Positions 18,922-29,305 of a DNA stretch of 64,000 nt are shown here, in pieces. The notes below the pieces were generated by a model, which made no database searches, was not told the DNA's origin, and saw only the letters and a list, made by a program, of their open reading frames with translations. Numbering within the stretch: position 1 is the first letter of the stretch; every line of letters starts with the position of its first letter. Source of the stretch: Lutibacter sp. B2 (lineage in GTDB: Bacteria; Bacillota; Clostridia; Peptostreptococcales; Thermotaleaceae); the NCBI GenBank assembly GCA_015686845.1, contig JADPRS010000021.1, positions 1 to 64,000 on the forward strand, in the 5' to 3' direction. The translations under genes and the position numbers were made by a program.

Positions 18922-18953
18922 AAAAGGTTAGGATAAATTTATCCTAACCTTTT
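18922..18953. terminator. Bidirectional terminator between convergent genes
   Basis: Fully symmetrical hairpin (AAAAGGTTAGGATAAA / TTTATCCTAACCTTTT), with A-run before and T-run after, so it can end both the small hypothetical gene and lysC. Confidence 0.85.
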
Positions 18954-20190
18954 AAACTGCTTTATTTTCAAGGGCATCTATACCAAGAGAAAATTGATCA
19001 TGAAGATATACTAAAGATTTTTCTCCATGTTGCTCATCTATAATACAAGAAATTTTAATTTCTGAAGTACTAATCATTTGGATATTTACACTCAAATCAT
19101 AAAGAGATTCAAAGAATGTAGAGGCTACCTCAGCACTGCCAGCAATACCTGTTCCTACTACTGATAATTTTGATACACCTTCATCATAAATAACTTCTTT
19201 TGCACCAATCTCATCTACTATGTTCTGAGATATTTTAATAGCTTCTTGTAAATCTTCTTGTTTTACTGTAAAAGATATATCATTTACAGAATCCCTATTA
19301 ATATTTTGTATAATCATATCCACTTGGATATTATTTTTAGATAGTGTAGAAAATAATTTAAATGCAATACCAGGTTGATCTGGTACTTCTAATATAGATA
19401 GTTTTGCAATATTTTTATCTAGGGATACTCCTCTTACGGATACTTTTTCCACAGCATTCACCTCCACGACTTCTGTTCCTTTTGATTGTTTAAAGCTTGA
19501 TTTTACTACGAGTGGAATCTTAAATTTTCTTGCAAGTTCTACGGAGCGAGAGTGAAGAACTTTTGCACCTAAGCTTGCAAGTTCTAACATTTCATCATAA
19601 GAAATTTTATCTAGTAGTCTAGCATTTTTTACGATTCTAGGGTCTGTTGTATAAATACCATCTACATCAGTATAGATTTCACATTGATCTGCTTTAAGTG
19701 CAGCGGCTATAGCTACAGCCGTTGTATCAGAACCGCCTCTTCCTAATGTGGTAATGTCATTGTCCTTTGATACGCCTTGAAAACCAGCAACGATTACTAT
19801 CTTATCTTCTAATAATTCTTTTGAAATTCGATCTGTATTAATTTCAGTAATTCTGGCTTTTTTATGGTTTGTATCTGTTACAATTCCACACTGATGACCT
19901 GTTAAAGAGACTACCTTGTGATCTAGTGATTGTATTGCCATAGCTAAGAGAGAGATGGATATTTGCTCTCCAGTGGATAAAAGCATATCTAGTTCTCGAT
20001 CAGATGGATCTGGATTAATTGCTTTTGCTTTTGCGATTAAGCTATTTGTAGTTTTTGCCATTGCAGATACAACAACAACCACTTTATTTCCTTTATTTTT
20101 CACGGATACTATTTGTTTGGCTACATGTTTGATTCGATCAATAGAGCCTACGGATGTTCCACCGTATTTTTGAACGATAATTCGCTCCAT
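18952..20190 (-). CDS. lysC: Aspartate kinase
   Basis: A 412-residue aspartokinase that phosphorylates aspartate in the first step to threonine, methionine and lysine. N-terminal motif VQKYGGTSVG and the later GRGGSDTTAVAIAAAL are signatures of the kinase domain. Two C-terminal ACT domains (about 265-412) suggest feedback control by end products. It is third in asd-hom-lysC, which implies a threonine/methionine role. Confidence 0.93.
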   Translation of the reverse strand: MERIIVQKYGGTSVGSIDRIKHVAKQIVSVKNKGNKVVVVVSAMAKTTNSLIAKAKAINPDPSDRELDMLLSTGEQISISLLAMAIQSLDHKVVSLTGHQCGIVTDTNHKKARITEINTDRISKELLEDKIVIVAGFQGVSKDNDITTLGRGGSDTTAVAIAAALKADQCEIYTDVDGIYTTDPRIVKNARLLDKISYDEMLELASLGAKVLHSRSVELARKFKIPLVVKSSFKQSKGTEVVEVNAVEKVSVRGVSLDKNIAKLSILEVPDQPGIAFKLFSTLSKNNIQVDMIIQNINRDSVNDISFTVKQEDLQEAIKISQNIVDEIGAKEVIYDEGVSKLSVVGTGIAGSAEVASTFFESLYDLSVNIQMISTSEIKISCIIDEQHGEKSLVYLHDQFSLGIDALENKAV

Positions 20191-20205
20191 AATAAGTCCC
20201 CCTAA

Positions 20206-21465
20206 CTAGATTGCTATGCATTTATCGATATCAAAAATATTTGCTTCTATTCTCATATAAGAATAATCATTTTCAAATATTTTTAATTGCTCAATAAAAT
20301 GTTCTATTGATTTGGCAGATACTAAATCTGTAATTAAAATAAGTTCTTGATTCATACTGATTAATTTATGTTTTATGTTGTTTTTGTTAAGTAAATCAAG
20401 TACTTTTTGCTTATTTTTAGTATCTATTCTTATATAATACTTTCCACTAAATAAATCAATTCCAGCAGACTTTATTTCACCATTTTGAATAAAATGATCT
20501 GTCTTATATTGTCCGCTTATAATATCGTATATATCACAAACCACTGCATTGGCTGTTGGATTTTTTCCAGCCCCTTGACCGTAAAATTGAAGTTCTCCTA
20601 TGGTATCTCCTGTGATGGAAACGATGTTAAAAGCTTCTTTTACAGTAGCAATTGTTGAATTCTCATCAACTAAGATGGGTTCAACGGATGCAGAAATAGT
20701 ATCATTAGAAGCAATGGCACTTCCTACTAATTTTACTGTAAGCTTCATTTTTTTAAACATATGAATGTCTTTCGAAGATATAGTGCTAATTCCTCTGCAT
20801 TTGATACTATCCACATCTACTTGATTATGAAAAGCAATGGAAGATAAAATAGCAAGTTTTCTTTGTACATCATATCCTTCAATATCATCTGTAGGATCTG
20901 CTTCTGCATATCCTAATTTGCTTGCAAGATCTAGTGCTTCATTGAAAGTTAGTCCTGCTTCAGCCATTTTTGTTAATATAAAATTCGTAGTTCCGTTTAA
21001 AATTCCTTTTATTTCGCTGATTTGATTGATTCTTACGTTTTGCTTTAGCGGTTTTATGATTGGAATTCCCCCAGCTACACTTGCTTCAAATAGAAAACCT
21101 TTATTATTTTCATCGGCTAAAGCTAGAAATTGAGCTAGATATTTTGATACGACGGCTTTATTTGCAGTTACTACGTGTTTACCGTTTTTAAATGCAGTGC
21201 ATATGTACGCATATGCTTTGTCTATTCCACCCATAACTTCTATTATGATATCAATTTCTGGATCATTTAATATGTCATAAGGATCTTCCGTAAGAATTTC
21301 AGTTGGAATATCTATATTTCTTTTTTTATTTTTATCACGAACCAAAACTTTACTAATCTCTATATTTTTATTTAATAATTTCCTAAGATTATTTTTAGGG
21401 TTATTGATTATTTCATATACACCAGAACCGACTGTACCTAATCCAAGTAATCCGATTTTCACCAT
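20206..21465 (-). CDS. hom: Homoserine dehydrogenase
   Basis: A 419-residue NAD(P)-dependent enzyme that reduces aspartate semialdehyde to homoserine. The N-terminal dinucleotide-binding motif is GLLGLGTVGSGV, and KGILNGTTNFIL and GYAEADPTDDIEGYD are catalytic-domain signatures. A C-terminal ACT domain (about 345-419) probably binds threonine. I chose the ATG at 21465 (AAGGAG eight bases upstream) over an in-frame GTG at 21474 that lies in the ribosome-binding site. It overlaps the end of asd by seven bases. Confidence 0.93.
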   Translation of the reverse strand: MVKIGLLGLGTVGSGVYEIINNPKNNLRKLLNKNIEISKVLVRDKNKKRNIDIPTEILTEDPYDILNDPEIDIIIEVMGGIDKAYAYICTAFKNGKHVVTANKAVVSKYLAQFLALADENNKGFLFEASVAGGIPIIKPLKQNVRINQISEIKGILNGTTNFILTKMAEAGLTFNEALDLASKLGYAEADPTDDIEGYDVQRKLAILSSIAFHNQVDVDSIKCRGISTISSKDIHMFKKMKLTVKLVGSAIASNDTISASVEPILVDENSTIATVKEAFNIVSITGDTIGELQFYGQGAGKNPTANAVVCDIYDIISGQYKTDHFIQNGEIKSAGIDLFSGKYYIRIDTKNKQKVLDLLNKNNIKHKLISMNQELILITDLVSAKSIEHFIEQLKIFENDYSYMRIEANIFDIDKCIAI

Positions 21466-22475
21466 TTTATACACTCCTTATCAATCATATATTCAAGTAT
21501 TTGAACTGCATTTAGTGCAGCACCTTTTCTTAAGTTATCTCCAACTACCCACATGCTTAAAGCGTTTTGTGCTATGAATCCCTTTCTGATTCTTCCAACA
21601 TATACATCATCTTTACCAGCTACATCTAATGGGGTAGGGTAGATGAGTTCTTCTATATTGTCCATTACACAAACGCCATTAGCAGCATCTAAAAGCGCCC
21701 TCGCCTTTTGTGGCGTAATTTCTTTTTCTGTTTCGATGGTTACTGCTTCCGAGTGACAATTGATAACTGGGACTCTTACAGCTGTAGGTTCTACTATTAT
21801 TTCTTCATCTTCAAATATCTTTTTTGTTTCGTTCACCATTTTCATTTCTTCTAGTGTGTATCCATTTGGTTGGAATACATCTAAATGAGGTAAAACGTTA
21901 AAAGCAATTGCTTTAGGATAAACCTTGGGATTTAATTCTTTACCGTCTAGTGCGTTTTGAGATAATTCTTTTAGTTCCTTTATTGCTTTTGTACCTGTTC
22001 CTGATACGGATTGATAGGTAGATACCCAAATCTTTTTAATTTTAGAGTAATCATATAGTGGCTTTAGAGCTACTAACATTTGTATAGTTGAACAATTGGG
22101 ATTGGATATAAGTCCTTTATGCTTATGGATTGCATGAGGATTTATTTCTGGTATTACCAAAGGAACATCTGTTTCCATTCTAAAGGCGTTACTATTATCT
22201 ATTACAACGGTTCCTCTTTTTACTGCTTCAGGTCCTAAAATTTTACTTATACTTCCTCCAGCACTAAAGATTGCTACATCTATATTTTCAAAAGAGTCTG
22301 GCGTTGCTTCTTCTACTACAAGCTTTTCCCCTCTAAACTCAATGGTTTTTCCTGCTGATCTTTTTGATGCTAGTAATTTAAGTGAATTTATTTTTACGTT
22401 TCTTTCATTTAGTATTTTTAGTACTTCCTGACCTACAGCTCCCGTGGAGCCTACCATTGCAAGATTTATATTCAT
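21459..22475 (-). CDS. asd: Aspartate-semialdehyde dehydrogenase
   Basis: A 338-residue enzyme reducing aspartyl phosphate to aspartate semialdehyde. NADP-binding motif VGSTGAVGQEVL at the N-terminus; the catalytic cysteine lies in SNPNCSTIQ. First gene of asd-hom-lysC. A sigma-A-like promoter (TTGCTT, 16 bases, TATAAT on the minus strand, around 22535-22560) and a GGAG ribosome-binding site lie upstream. Confidence 0.94.
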   Translation of the reverse strand: MNINLAMVGSTGAVGQEVLKILNERNVKINSLKLLASKRSAGKTIEFRGEKLVVEEATPDSFENIDVAIFSAGGSISKILGPEAVKRGTVVIDNSNAFRMETDVPLVIPEINPHAIHKHKGLISNPNCSTIQMLVALKPLYDYSKIKKIWVSTYQSVSGTGTKAIKELKELSQNALDGKELNPKVYPKAIAFNVLPHLDVFQPNGYTLEEMKMVNETKKIFEDEEIIVEPTAVRVPVINCHSEAVTIETEKEITPQKARALLDAANGVCVMDNIEELIYPTPLDVAGKDDVYVGRIRKGFIAQNALSMWVVGDNLRKGAALNAVQILEYMIDKECIKW

Positions 22476-22634
22476 TTTTGTACACTCCTTTTTTATGTTC
22501 GTGTATAAAAAACACTTGTTTTTCTGTTGAGAACATTATATCATGTATAGTGTAATAAGCAATACCTTTTTTGGAAAAATTTTATTTTATAAATTTTCAT
22601 AGAATGTTATGATATTATTTTTAGGGGTGATGAG

Positions 22635-24122
22635 ATGTTATATAAAAGTACAAGAGGAAAAGAAAAGAAAATTTATTCTTCAGATGCAATCGTAAAGGGG
22701 TTAGCTGAAGATGGAGGACTTTATGTACCTGTAGAGATTCCTGTTATAGATCAACCATTTAATGAATTAAAGGATAAAAATTATTTAGAAATTGCATATG
22801 AGGTTATGAGCAAGTTTTTTGATGATTTTGATAAAAATAGTCTTTTAGAATGTGTTGAAAGCGCTTATGATCATAAATTTGATAAAAAAGAGATTGTGGA
22901 TATAAAAGAAATAAATGATGCTTATTTTTTAGAACTTTATCATGGTCCTACCATTGCTTTTAAGGATATGGCATTATCCATACTGCCACATCTTTTAAAG
23001 ACAGCTTGTAAAAAGCTTAACTTTAATAAAGAAGTTGTAATTTTGACAGCAACATCTGGAGATACAGGAAAAGCTGCACTTGAAGGATTTGCTGATGTAG
23101 AAGGAACAAAAATTATTGTGTTTTATCCTAAGGATGGCGTTAGTGATATACAAGAAAGACAAATGACGACTCAAGAAGGAAAAAATACTTTCGTCGTTTC
23201 CATAGATGGTAATTTTGATGATGCACAAAGAGGGGTAAAGGAAATATTTTCAGATGAAAATATGAATAAAATACTAGAAGAGAATAATTATGTTTTTTCT
23301 TCAGCCAATTCTATTAACATTGGAAGATTGGTTCCACAGATCGTTTATTATGTTTATTCTTATCTACAATTACTTAAAAATGAAGAAATTAAGGATGGAG
23401 AAAAAATAAATGTGGTAGTGCCTACAGGAAATTTTGGGAATATTTTAGCAGCTTATTATGCAAAACAGATGGGGATTCCCATTGATCAATTGATCTGTGC
23501 ATCGAATGAAAATAATGTACTTTGTGATTTTTTTAATACAGGTGTTTATGATAGAAAGAGAGATTTTAAGGTGACGAATTCTCCTTCAATGGATATTTTA
23601 GTATCAAGTAATCTTGAAAGATTGCTATATGAAATAAGCGGGAAAAATGAAAATGCTGTAAATGAATTGATGGAAAAACTAAGTACAGAGGGTGAATATA
23701 GAATTACAGATGAAATGAAAAATAATATGAAAGATTTTCATGCTGATTTTGCAACAGAAAAAGAAACACAAGAGGTTATTAATAAGGTATATAAAGAATC
23801 AGAATATCTAATGGATACACATACTGCTGTGGCTTATTCAGTATACAAAAAATATAAAGAAGAAACAAAAGACAATACAAAGACAATCATAGTTTCTACA
23901 GCAAGTCCTTTTAAATTTACTAGAAGTGTCATTGAATCGATCGGAAAAAAATGCGAATCTATGGATGACTTTGAATTAATGAAAGAGTTATCAATAATGT
24001 CAAAGGTAGATATACCAAATGCGGTAACTGACTTAGATAAAAGAGAAATTCTTCACAATAATGTTTGTAGTAAAGATGAAATGAAAGATGTTATTAAAGA
24101 ATTATTAGGGGTGAGAAAATGA
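22635..24122 (+). CDS. thrC: Threonine synthase
   Basis: A 495-residue PLP enzyme converting phosphohomoserine to threonine. The PLP lysine is in the typical [11 protein letters not shown] context (about residues 100-110), and [16 protein letters not shown] is the phosphate-binding region. The length fits the longer (yeast/E. coli-like) class. It is divergent from asd and overlaps thrB by four bases (ATGA). Confidence 0.94.
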   Translation: MLYKSTRGKEKKIYSSDAIVKGLAEDGGLYVPVEIPVIDQPFNELKDKNYLEIAYEVMSKFFDDFDKNSLLECVESAYDHKFDKKEIVDIKEINDAYFLELYHGPTIAFKDMALSILPHLLKTACKKLNFNKEVVILTATSGDTGKAALEGFADVEGTKIIVFYPKDGVSDIQERQMTTQEGKNTFVVSIDGNFDDAQRGVKEIFSDENMNKILEENNYVFSSANSINIGRLVPQIVYYVYSYLQLLKNEEIKDGEKINVVVPTGNFGNILAAYYAKQMGIPIDQLICASNENNVLCDFFNTGVYDRKRDFKVTNSPSMDILVSSNLERLLYEISGKNENAVNELMEKLSTEGEYRITDEMKNNMKDFHADFATEKETQEVINKVYKESEYLMDTHTAVAYSVYKKYKEETKDNTKTIIVSTASPFKFTRSVIESIGKKCESMDDFELMKELSIMSKVDIPNAVTDLDKREILHNNVCSKDEMKDVIKELLGVRK

Positions 24123-25000
24123 TGAAAGTAATCGTACCTGCTACAACAGCAAATGTAGGACCAGGATTTGACTGTTTAGGAATTGCACTTAATTTATATA
24201 ATACTTTTTATATAGAAGAAATTGAAGAAGGTTTAATAATAGAGGGTTGTGAAGAAACGTATGCCAATGAAAATAACCTCATCTATAGATCAATGAAGAA
24301 ATGCTTTGAAAAGGTAGGCTATGACCATAAGGGGATAAAAATTAAAATAGAAAATGATATACCTATTTCAAGAGGCTTAGGGAGTAGTGCTTCTTGTATC
24401 GTAGGAGGAATTGTTGCTGCAAATGAAATTGCAGGAGGCATATTAAGTAAAAAAGAATTATTGGATTTGGCTACAGAAATTGAAGGTCATCCAGATAATG
24501 TAGCACCTTGTATATTTGGAGGAATGACTGTTGCCATTTCACAGGATCAAGAAATATATTATAGTCAGATTAAAGTTTCTGAAGGATTGAAATTTTGTGC
24601 AATGATTCCTAATTTCAGACTATCTACGGAAAGGGCAAGAGGGGTACTTCCAAAGAAAATAGATTATAAGGATGGAATTTTTAATGTAGGAAGAGTATCA
24701 TTGCTATTATCAGCATTAGCAAATGGAGAGTGGGATTTGGTAAAGCATGGGTGCAAGGATCGATTACATCAACCATATAGAGGAGGACTTATAGAAAATT
24801 TTGATCATATTATTGAAAAATGTGAGCAGTTAAATAGCATAGGGGTGTTTTTAAGTGGAGCAGGCCCTACTATTATGGCTATGGTTAATGATGATCAATT
24901 TGCTGATGATATTAGTGAATATGTAAGTGGTTTAAAAAATAGGTGGATGGTTAAAAAATTAAATATTGATTATGATGGTGTGAGGGTTCAGAAGGGGTAA
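24119..25000 (+). CDS. thrB: Homoserine kinase
   Basis: A 293-residue GHMP kinase that phosphorylates homoserine for threonine synthase. The ATP-binding motif is [16 protein letters not shown] (about residues 82-97), with [16 protein letters not shown] at the N-terminus and GAGPTIMAM near the C-terminus. ATGA overlap with thrC shows translational coupling. Together with asd, hom and lysC it completes aspartate-to-threonine synthesis. Confidence 0.94.
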   Translation: MMKVIVPATTANVGPGFDCLGIALNLYNTFYIEEIEEGLIIEGCEETYANENNLIYRSMKKCFEKVGYDHKGIKIKIENDIPISRGLGSSASCIVGGIVAANEIAGGILSKKELLDLATEIEGHPDNVAPCIFGGMTVAISQDQEIYYSQIKVSEGLKFCAMIPNFRLSTERARGVLPKKIDYKDGIFNVGRVSLLLSALANGEWDLVKHGCKDRLHQPYRGGLIENFDHIIEKCEQLNSIGVFLSGAGPTIMAMVNDDQFADDISEYVSGLKNRWMVKKLNIDYDGVRVQKG

Positions 25001-25116
25001 TATAAAAAGGAAGCATATTTCAATCTAAAAAAGCATAAAAATAAATAAAAAGATAATAAAAGAAAAAACAAGTGTAAATAAGAATGAAAAATGAAGAATG
25101 AGTGGGAGGTGGATGG

Positions 25117-26310
25117 GTGGAAAAAAAAATAAAGGAACTGGCAATTAAATATAATGACCTAGTTATAGACTACAGGCGAGATATTCACAAGTATCCAGAA
25201 TTAGGACATAAAGAAATAAGGACGGCAAAAAAAGTAGCAGAAATATTAAAACAACTTGGTATTGAAGTAATGACAGAAGTAGGTAAAACAGGGGTAGTAG
25301 GAATTATAAGAGGAAAAAAAGAAGGGAACGTAATTGCACTAAGAGCCGATATGGATGCACTGCCAATTAAAGAGCAGACAGACTTACCTTTTTCCTCTAG
25401 GAATGATGGTGTAATGCATGCTTGTGGACATGATATGCATACAGCTATATTATTAGGAACTGCACATATCCTTAATGAAATAAAGCATGAATTTGATGGA
25501 ACGATAAAATTAATTTTTCAACCAGCAGAAGAAAATAGTCCTAATGGTGGCGCAAAATATATGATTGAAGATGGTGTACTTGATCATCCTAAGGTAGATT
25601 GTATGTTAGGGCTTCATGTATGGACTGAAATTGAGACAGGAAAAATTGGATGTAAACCTGGCTCAATAATGTCTGCTTCAGATAGAATTTTTATAAAAGT
25701 AAAAGGAAATAGTGCACATGGTTCTATGCCACATGAAGGTGTAGATGCAGGTGTGATTGCTGCACAAGTTATTACAGCACTACAAACCATCGTATCTAGA
25801 AATATTGATTCTTTAGATTCATGTGTCATTTCAATTGGAAAAATCAATGGTGGATACAGATATAATGTAGTTCCAGATGAAATGATATTAGAAGGAACGG
25901 TAAGAAACTTAAACCCTGAAGTTAGAAAAAAAATACCAGAAAGAATGGGGAATTTAATAAAAGGGATTGTTGAAGGAATGGGTGGAAAATTTGAATTTGA
26001 ATATGTACCAGGATATCCACCTCTTGTAAACGATATAAATTTAGAGCAAAAGATTAGGAAAAATATTCAGAATATTATGGGAATTGAAAATTTCATACAG
26101 ATAGAGAAGCCCTCATTAGGAGGCGAGGATTTTGCATTCTTCGCTAAAAAAGTACCAGCCGTATATATGTTCTTGGGCTGTAGACCAAAAGGAATTCCAA
26201 TAAATGATTTTCCAACGATTCATAATCCGCAATTTAATCCAGATGAAGGAGCACTTAAAATAGGAATAGAGTCATTGTCAAATATGGTATATGATTTGCT
26301 AAGAGGATAA
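25117..26310 (+). CDS. M20-family amidohydrolase (N-acyl amino acid / aminoacyl amidase)
   Basis: A 397-residue metallopeptidase of the M20D group (hippurate hydrolase / N-acetyl amino acid deacetylase type). Metal-binding motifs are RADMDALPI, HACGHDMHTA and FQPAEEN. These enzymes release amino acids from N-acyl forms in the cytoplasm. I prefer the GTG at 25117, which has GGGAGGTGG just before it, over the GTG at 25102 that lies inside that site. The stop overlaps the next start by one base; both precede an AbgT-type transporter, so imported amides are likely substrates. Confidence 0.88.
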   Translation: MEKKIKELAIKYNDLVIDYRRDIHKYPELGHKEIRTAKKVAEILKQLGIEVMTEVGKTGVVGIIRGKKEGNVIALRADMDALPIKEQTDLPFSSRNDGVMHACGHDMHTAILLGTAHILNEIKHEFDGTIKLIFQPAEENSPNGGAKYMIEDGVLDHPKVDCMLGLHVWTEIETGKIGCKPGSIMSASDRIFIKVKGNSAHGSMPHEGVDAGVIAAQVITALQTIVSRNIDSLDSCVISIGKINGGYRYNVVPDEMILEGTVRNLNPEVRKKIPERMGNLIKGIVEGMGGKFEFEYVPGYPPLVNDINLEQKIRKNIQNIMGIENFIQIEKPSLGGEDFAFFAKKVPAVYMFLGCRPKGIPINDFPTIHNPQFNPDEGALKIGIESLSNMVYDLLRG

Positions 26311-27605
26311 TGAGCAAAGGAGAGAGGATATTGAATACTTTAAAAGAAAAACTAGTAGTTCTCAGAAGAGATTTTCATAAATATGCTGAAGCAGGATGGA
26401 CCGAATTTAGGACTTCATCAAAAATTGCAGATAGATTAGAAACTTTGGGATATGACGTTTTAGTAGGAAAAGAAGTTATAAACACAGAAGCTGTAATGGG
26501 AAGAATGGATGAAGAAAAAATACAAAGACATATTGAGCGAGCTTTATGTCAAGGAGCAGATCAAAAGTGGATTGATAGAATGGAAGGATATACAGGCGTC
26601 GTTGGAATAGTAGATACAAAAATACCAGGTCCTACAACTGCTCTTCGGTTTGATATTGATTCAAATGATGCAATAGAAATGGAAGAAGATCATCATCGGC
26701 CATATAGAGAAGGGTTTAGTTCTGTAAATAAAGGTGCTATGCATGCATGTGGACATGATGGTCATGCTGCCATTGGATTAGGGGTAGCAGAAGCATTAAT
26801 GGAAATAAAAGATCAGTTAAAAGGAAAAATAAAATTAATTTTTCAGCCAGCGGAAGAAGGAGTAAGAGGAGCAAAGGCAATGGTTGAAAAAGGAATTGTA
26901 GATGATGTAGATAATTTTTTGGCAGCGCATATTGGATTTGGATATCCTATTGGAACAGTAGTTGCAAAGCCTTCGGGGTTTTTATGTACGACAAAAGCAA
27001 ATGTTTTTTATAAAGGAAAAGGTTCTCATGCTGGAGGCGCACCAAATGAAGGAAAAAATGCATTGCTTGCAGCTTCTAGTGCAGTTATGAACTTATATGC
27101 TATTCCTAGACATAATGATGGCGCTACAAGAATTAATGTAGGAAGACTACAAGCAGGTGTAGGGAGAAATGTGATTGCTCCAAATGCTTTTATGGAAATA
27201 GAAACCAGAGGTAGTAGTGATGAGATTAATCAGTATATGTACAATCAAGCACATAGAATTTTAGAACATAGTGCGAAGATGTATGATGTTGATTATAAGA
27301 TTGAAAAGGTAGGAGAAGCAGTTGCTTGTCCATCGGATGATGAATTAGTTGAAGAAATAATAAAAGAATCCCAAAAATTAAAATCAGTATTAAATGTTGA
27401 AAAAGAAGTATATTTTGGTGGAAGTGAAGATGCTACTTGGTTAATGAAAAGAGTACAAGAAAAGGGTGGGAAAAGTGCTTATATGTTATTAGGTACAACA
27501 ATTGCTGCACCTCACCATAATGAGTGTTTTGATTTCGATGAAGATATTTTAGAAACGGGCGTTTTTCTTTTCGGTAATTTGATTAAGAAATTGAATGGTA
27601 TTTAG
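26310..27605 (+). CDS. M20-family amidohydrolase, AbgA-like
   Basis: A 431-residue M20D peptidase most like the p-aminobenzoyl-glutamate hydrolase subunit A group: an inserted region (about 55-95) precedes the catalytic motif, RFDIDSNDA replaces the usual RADMDAL, and HACGHDGHAA and QPAEEG carry metal ligands. Position before an AbgT transporter supports an abg-like operon for aminoacyl or p-aminobenzoyl-glutamate amides. It is not certain that it acts with the preceding paralogue as AbgA does with AbgB. Confidence 0.82.
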   Translation: MSKGERILNTLKEKLVVLRRDFHKYAEAGWTEFRTSSKIADRLETLGYDVLVGKEVINTEAVMGRMDEEKIQRHIERALCQGADQKWIDRMEGYTGVVGIVDTKIPGPTTALRFDIDSNDAIEMEEDHHRPYREGFSSVNKGAMHACGHDGHAAIGLGVAEALMEIKDQLKGKIKLIFQPAEEGVRGAKAMVEKGIVDDVDNFLAAHIGFGYPIGTVVAKPSGFLCTTKANVFYKGKGSHAGGAPNEGKNALLAASSAVMNLYAIPRHNDGATRINVGRLQAGVGRNVIAPNAFMEIETRGSSDEINQYMYNQAHRILEHSAKMYDVDYKIEKVGEAVACPSDDELVEEIIKESQKLKSVLNVEKEVYFGGSEDATWLMKRVQEKGGKSAYMLLGTTIAAPHHNECFDFDEDILETGVFLFGNLIKKLNGI

Positions 27606-27630
27606 AAAAAAGTATAAGAGGAGGGACTAT

Positions 27631-29199
27631 ATGGCAAGTACAGTAGAGAAGAAAAAAGGATTTGCAAAGTTTATTAAAGGCATAGAAGTTGTTGGTAATA
27701 AATTACCTCATCCATTTACTTTATTCGTAGGGTTGACTGTAATTGTATTAATTTTATCTTATATTTTAGGAAAAGCAGGTGTATCTGTTAGTTATTTAGC
27801 AGCTTCTAAAAACCCAGGAGAAGCACCCGTACAGACCACTATAGCAGTTAATAACCTATTAAGTTATGACGGGATGAGACCATTTTTTGAACAATTTGTT
27901 AAAACCTATGCAGGTTTTGCACCTCTTGGGTTAATTATGGTTATGATGATAGGCATTGCTTTAGTAGAGCAAACTGGGCTTATTTCTGCCCTTATGAGAA
28001 AGACAATATTAGGCGCACCATCTTATATGGTCGTTGGTGTTTTAGCGATTGTTGGAATTAATGCAAACTTAGCCTCAGATGCAGGTATGATCTTTACTGC
28101 TGCAATTGGAGGCGCTTTATTCAAGGCCTTAGGTCGTAATCCAAAGGTTGGGATTGTAGCTGGATTTGCTGCTGCATCAGGCGGATTTACAGCAAACTTC
28201 TTGATTGCAGGAACAGATGCATTACTTGCAGGTATTACTGAGTCAGCATCTAAAGGAATGGGAATAGATGCGCCAACCCATCCACTTATTAACTGGTATT
28301 TTATGATTGCAGCTACAATCGTTGTTACTTTTGTCACTACTTTTGTTACAGAGAAATTTACGGTTAAGTTTTTAGGTGATGATGGAGGAACCAAAGATGC
28401 ATCAGAACTTGAAAAACATAAGGTAACCGAATTAGAATTAAAGGGATTAAAATATGCAGGGATCGTAGCAGCCGTATATATTGGGATTATTATTTTATTA
28501 TCTGTACCATCAGGTTCATTTTTGAGAAATGAAAGTGATAAGATTTTACCAAAATCTACATTGACGCAAGGGATTGTGCCAATTTTATTCTTCTTCTTTG
28601 TAGCTGTTGGTGTAACGTATGGTAAAATTATAGGGGTAATTAAATCAGAGAAAGATATTCCAAAGTTAATGCAAAAAGGATTACATGGTTGTTTAAGCTT
28701 TTTAGTAGTTGCACTTCCAGCAGCAATGTTTATTTACTTATTTAAACAAAGTAATTTAACAACAATTCTTGCTGTAAATGGTGCAGATTTCTTAAAGGCT
28801 ATGAATATTGGTGGAATAGGACTTATCATAATGTTTATATTACTATCCACATTTATTAACTTATTCTTAACAAGTGGTTCAGCAAAATGGTTAATATTAG
28901 CACCTATTTTTGTGCCAATGTTTTCAATATTAAATTTATCTCCAGCACTTACTCAACTTGCCTATAGAATAGGAGATTCATCTACAAATATTATTTCACC
29001 ATTATCTTATTATATTCCAGTGGTGATTGGTTTGATGGATCAGTATAAACAAGAGGGTGATGAAGATAATGGTATAGGTACAGTGATTTCATTAATGATG
29101 CCGTATTCAATCGCATATTTAATTGCATTTACAGCATTATTATTTGTTTGGTATTTATTAAAACTTCCATTAGGACCAGGAACATCTATGTTTATGTAG
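27631..29199 (+). CDS. AbgT-family transporter
   Basis: A 522-residue membrane protein of the AbgT family (p-aminobenzoyl-glutamate uptake in E. coli; some members export antifolates). NANLASDAGMIF and the second repeat with LFLTSGSAKWLILAPIFVPMF are family features. I chose the ATG at 27631 because GAGGAGGGA precedes it; an upstream in-frame ATG at 27595 overlaps the amidohydrolase stop. Gene order suggests import of an amide that the two amidohydrolases cleave. Confidence 0.9.
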   Translation: MASTVEKKKGFAKFIKGIEVVGNKLPHPFTLFVGLTVIVLILSYILGKAGVSVSYLAASKNPGEAPVQTTIAVNNLLSYDGMRPFFEQFVKTYAGFAPLGLIMVMMIGIALVEQTGLISALMRKTILGAPSYMVVGVLAIVGINANLASDAGMIFTAAIGGALFKALGRNPKVGIVAGFAAASGGFTANFLIAGTDALLAGITESASKGMGIDAPTHPLINWYFMIAATIVVTFVTTFVTEKFTVKFLGDDGGTKDASELEKHKVTELELKGLKYAGIVAAVYIGIIILLSVPSGSFLRNESDKILPKSTLTQGIVPILFFFFVAVGVTYGKIIGVIKSEKDIPKLMQKGLHGCLSFLVVALPAAMFIYLFKQSNLTTILAVNGADFLKAMNIGGIGLIIMFILLSTFINLFLTSGSAKWLILAPIFVPMFSILNLSPALTQLAYRIGDSSTNIISPLSYYIPVVIGLMDQYKQEGDEDNGIGTVISLMMPYSIAYLIAFTALLFVWYLLKLPLGPGTSMFM

Positions 29200-29229
29200 A
29201 CTAAATATTTCTTATTACAAATAAAAAAT

Positions 29230-29276
29230 GGAGCTGTCTCAAAAGGATTAAATAAATCCTTTTGAGACAGCTTTTA
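29230..29276. terminator. Strong terminator, near copy of one at 30686-30733
   Basis: 18-base perfect arms (AGCTGTCTCAAAAGGATT and complement) with a 5-base loop and T-run. It ends the AbgT transcript and probably also the selenoprotein gene on the other strand. A second hairpin of nearly the same sequence lies 1.4 kb away. Confidence 0.9.
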
Positions 29277-29305
29277 TTTAAGAATATGACGTAGCGATAT
29301 TTTTT

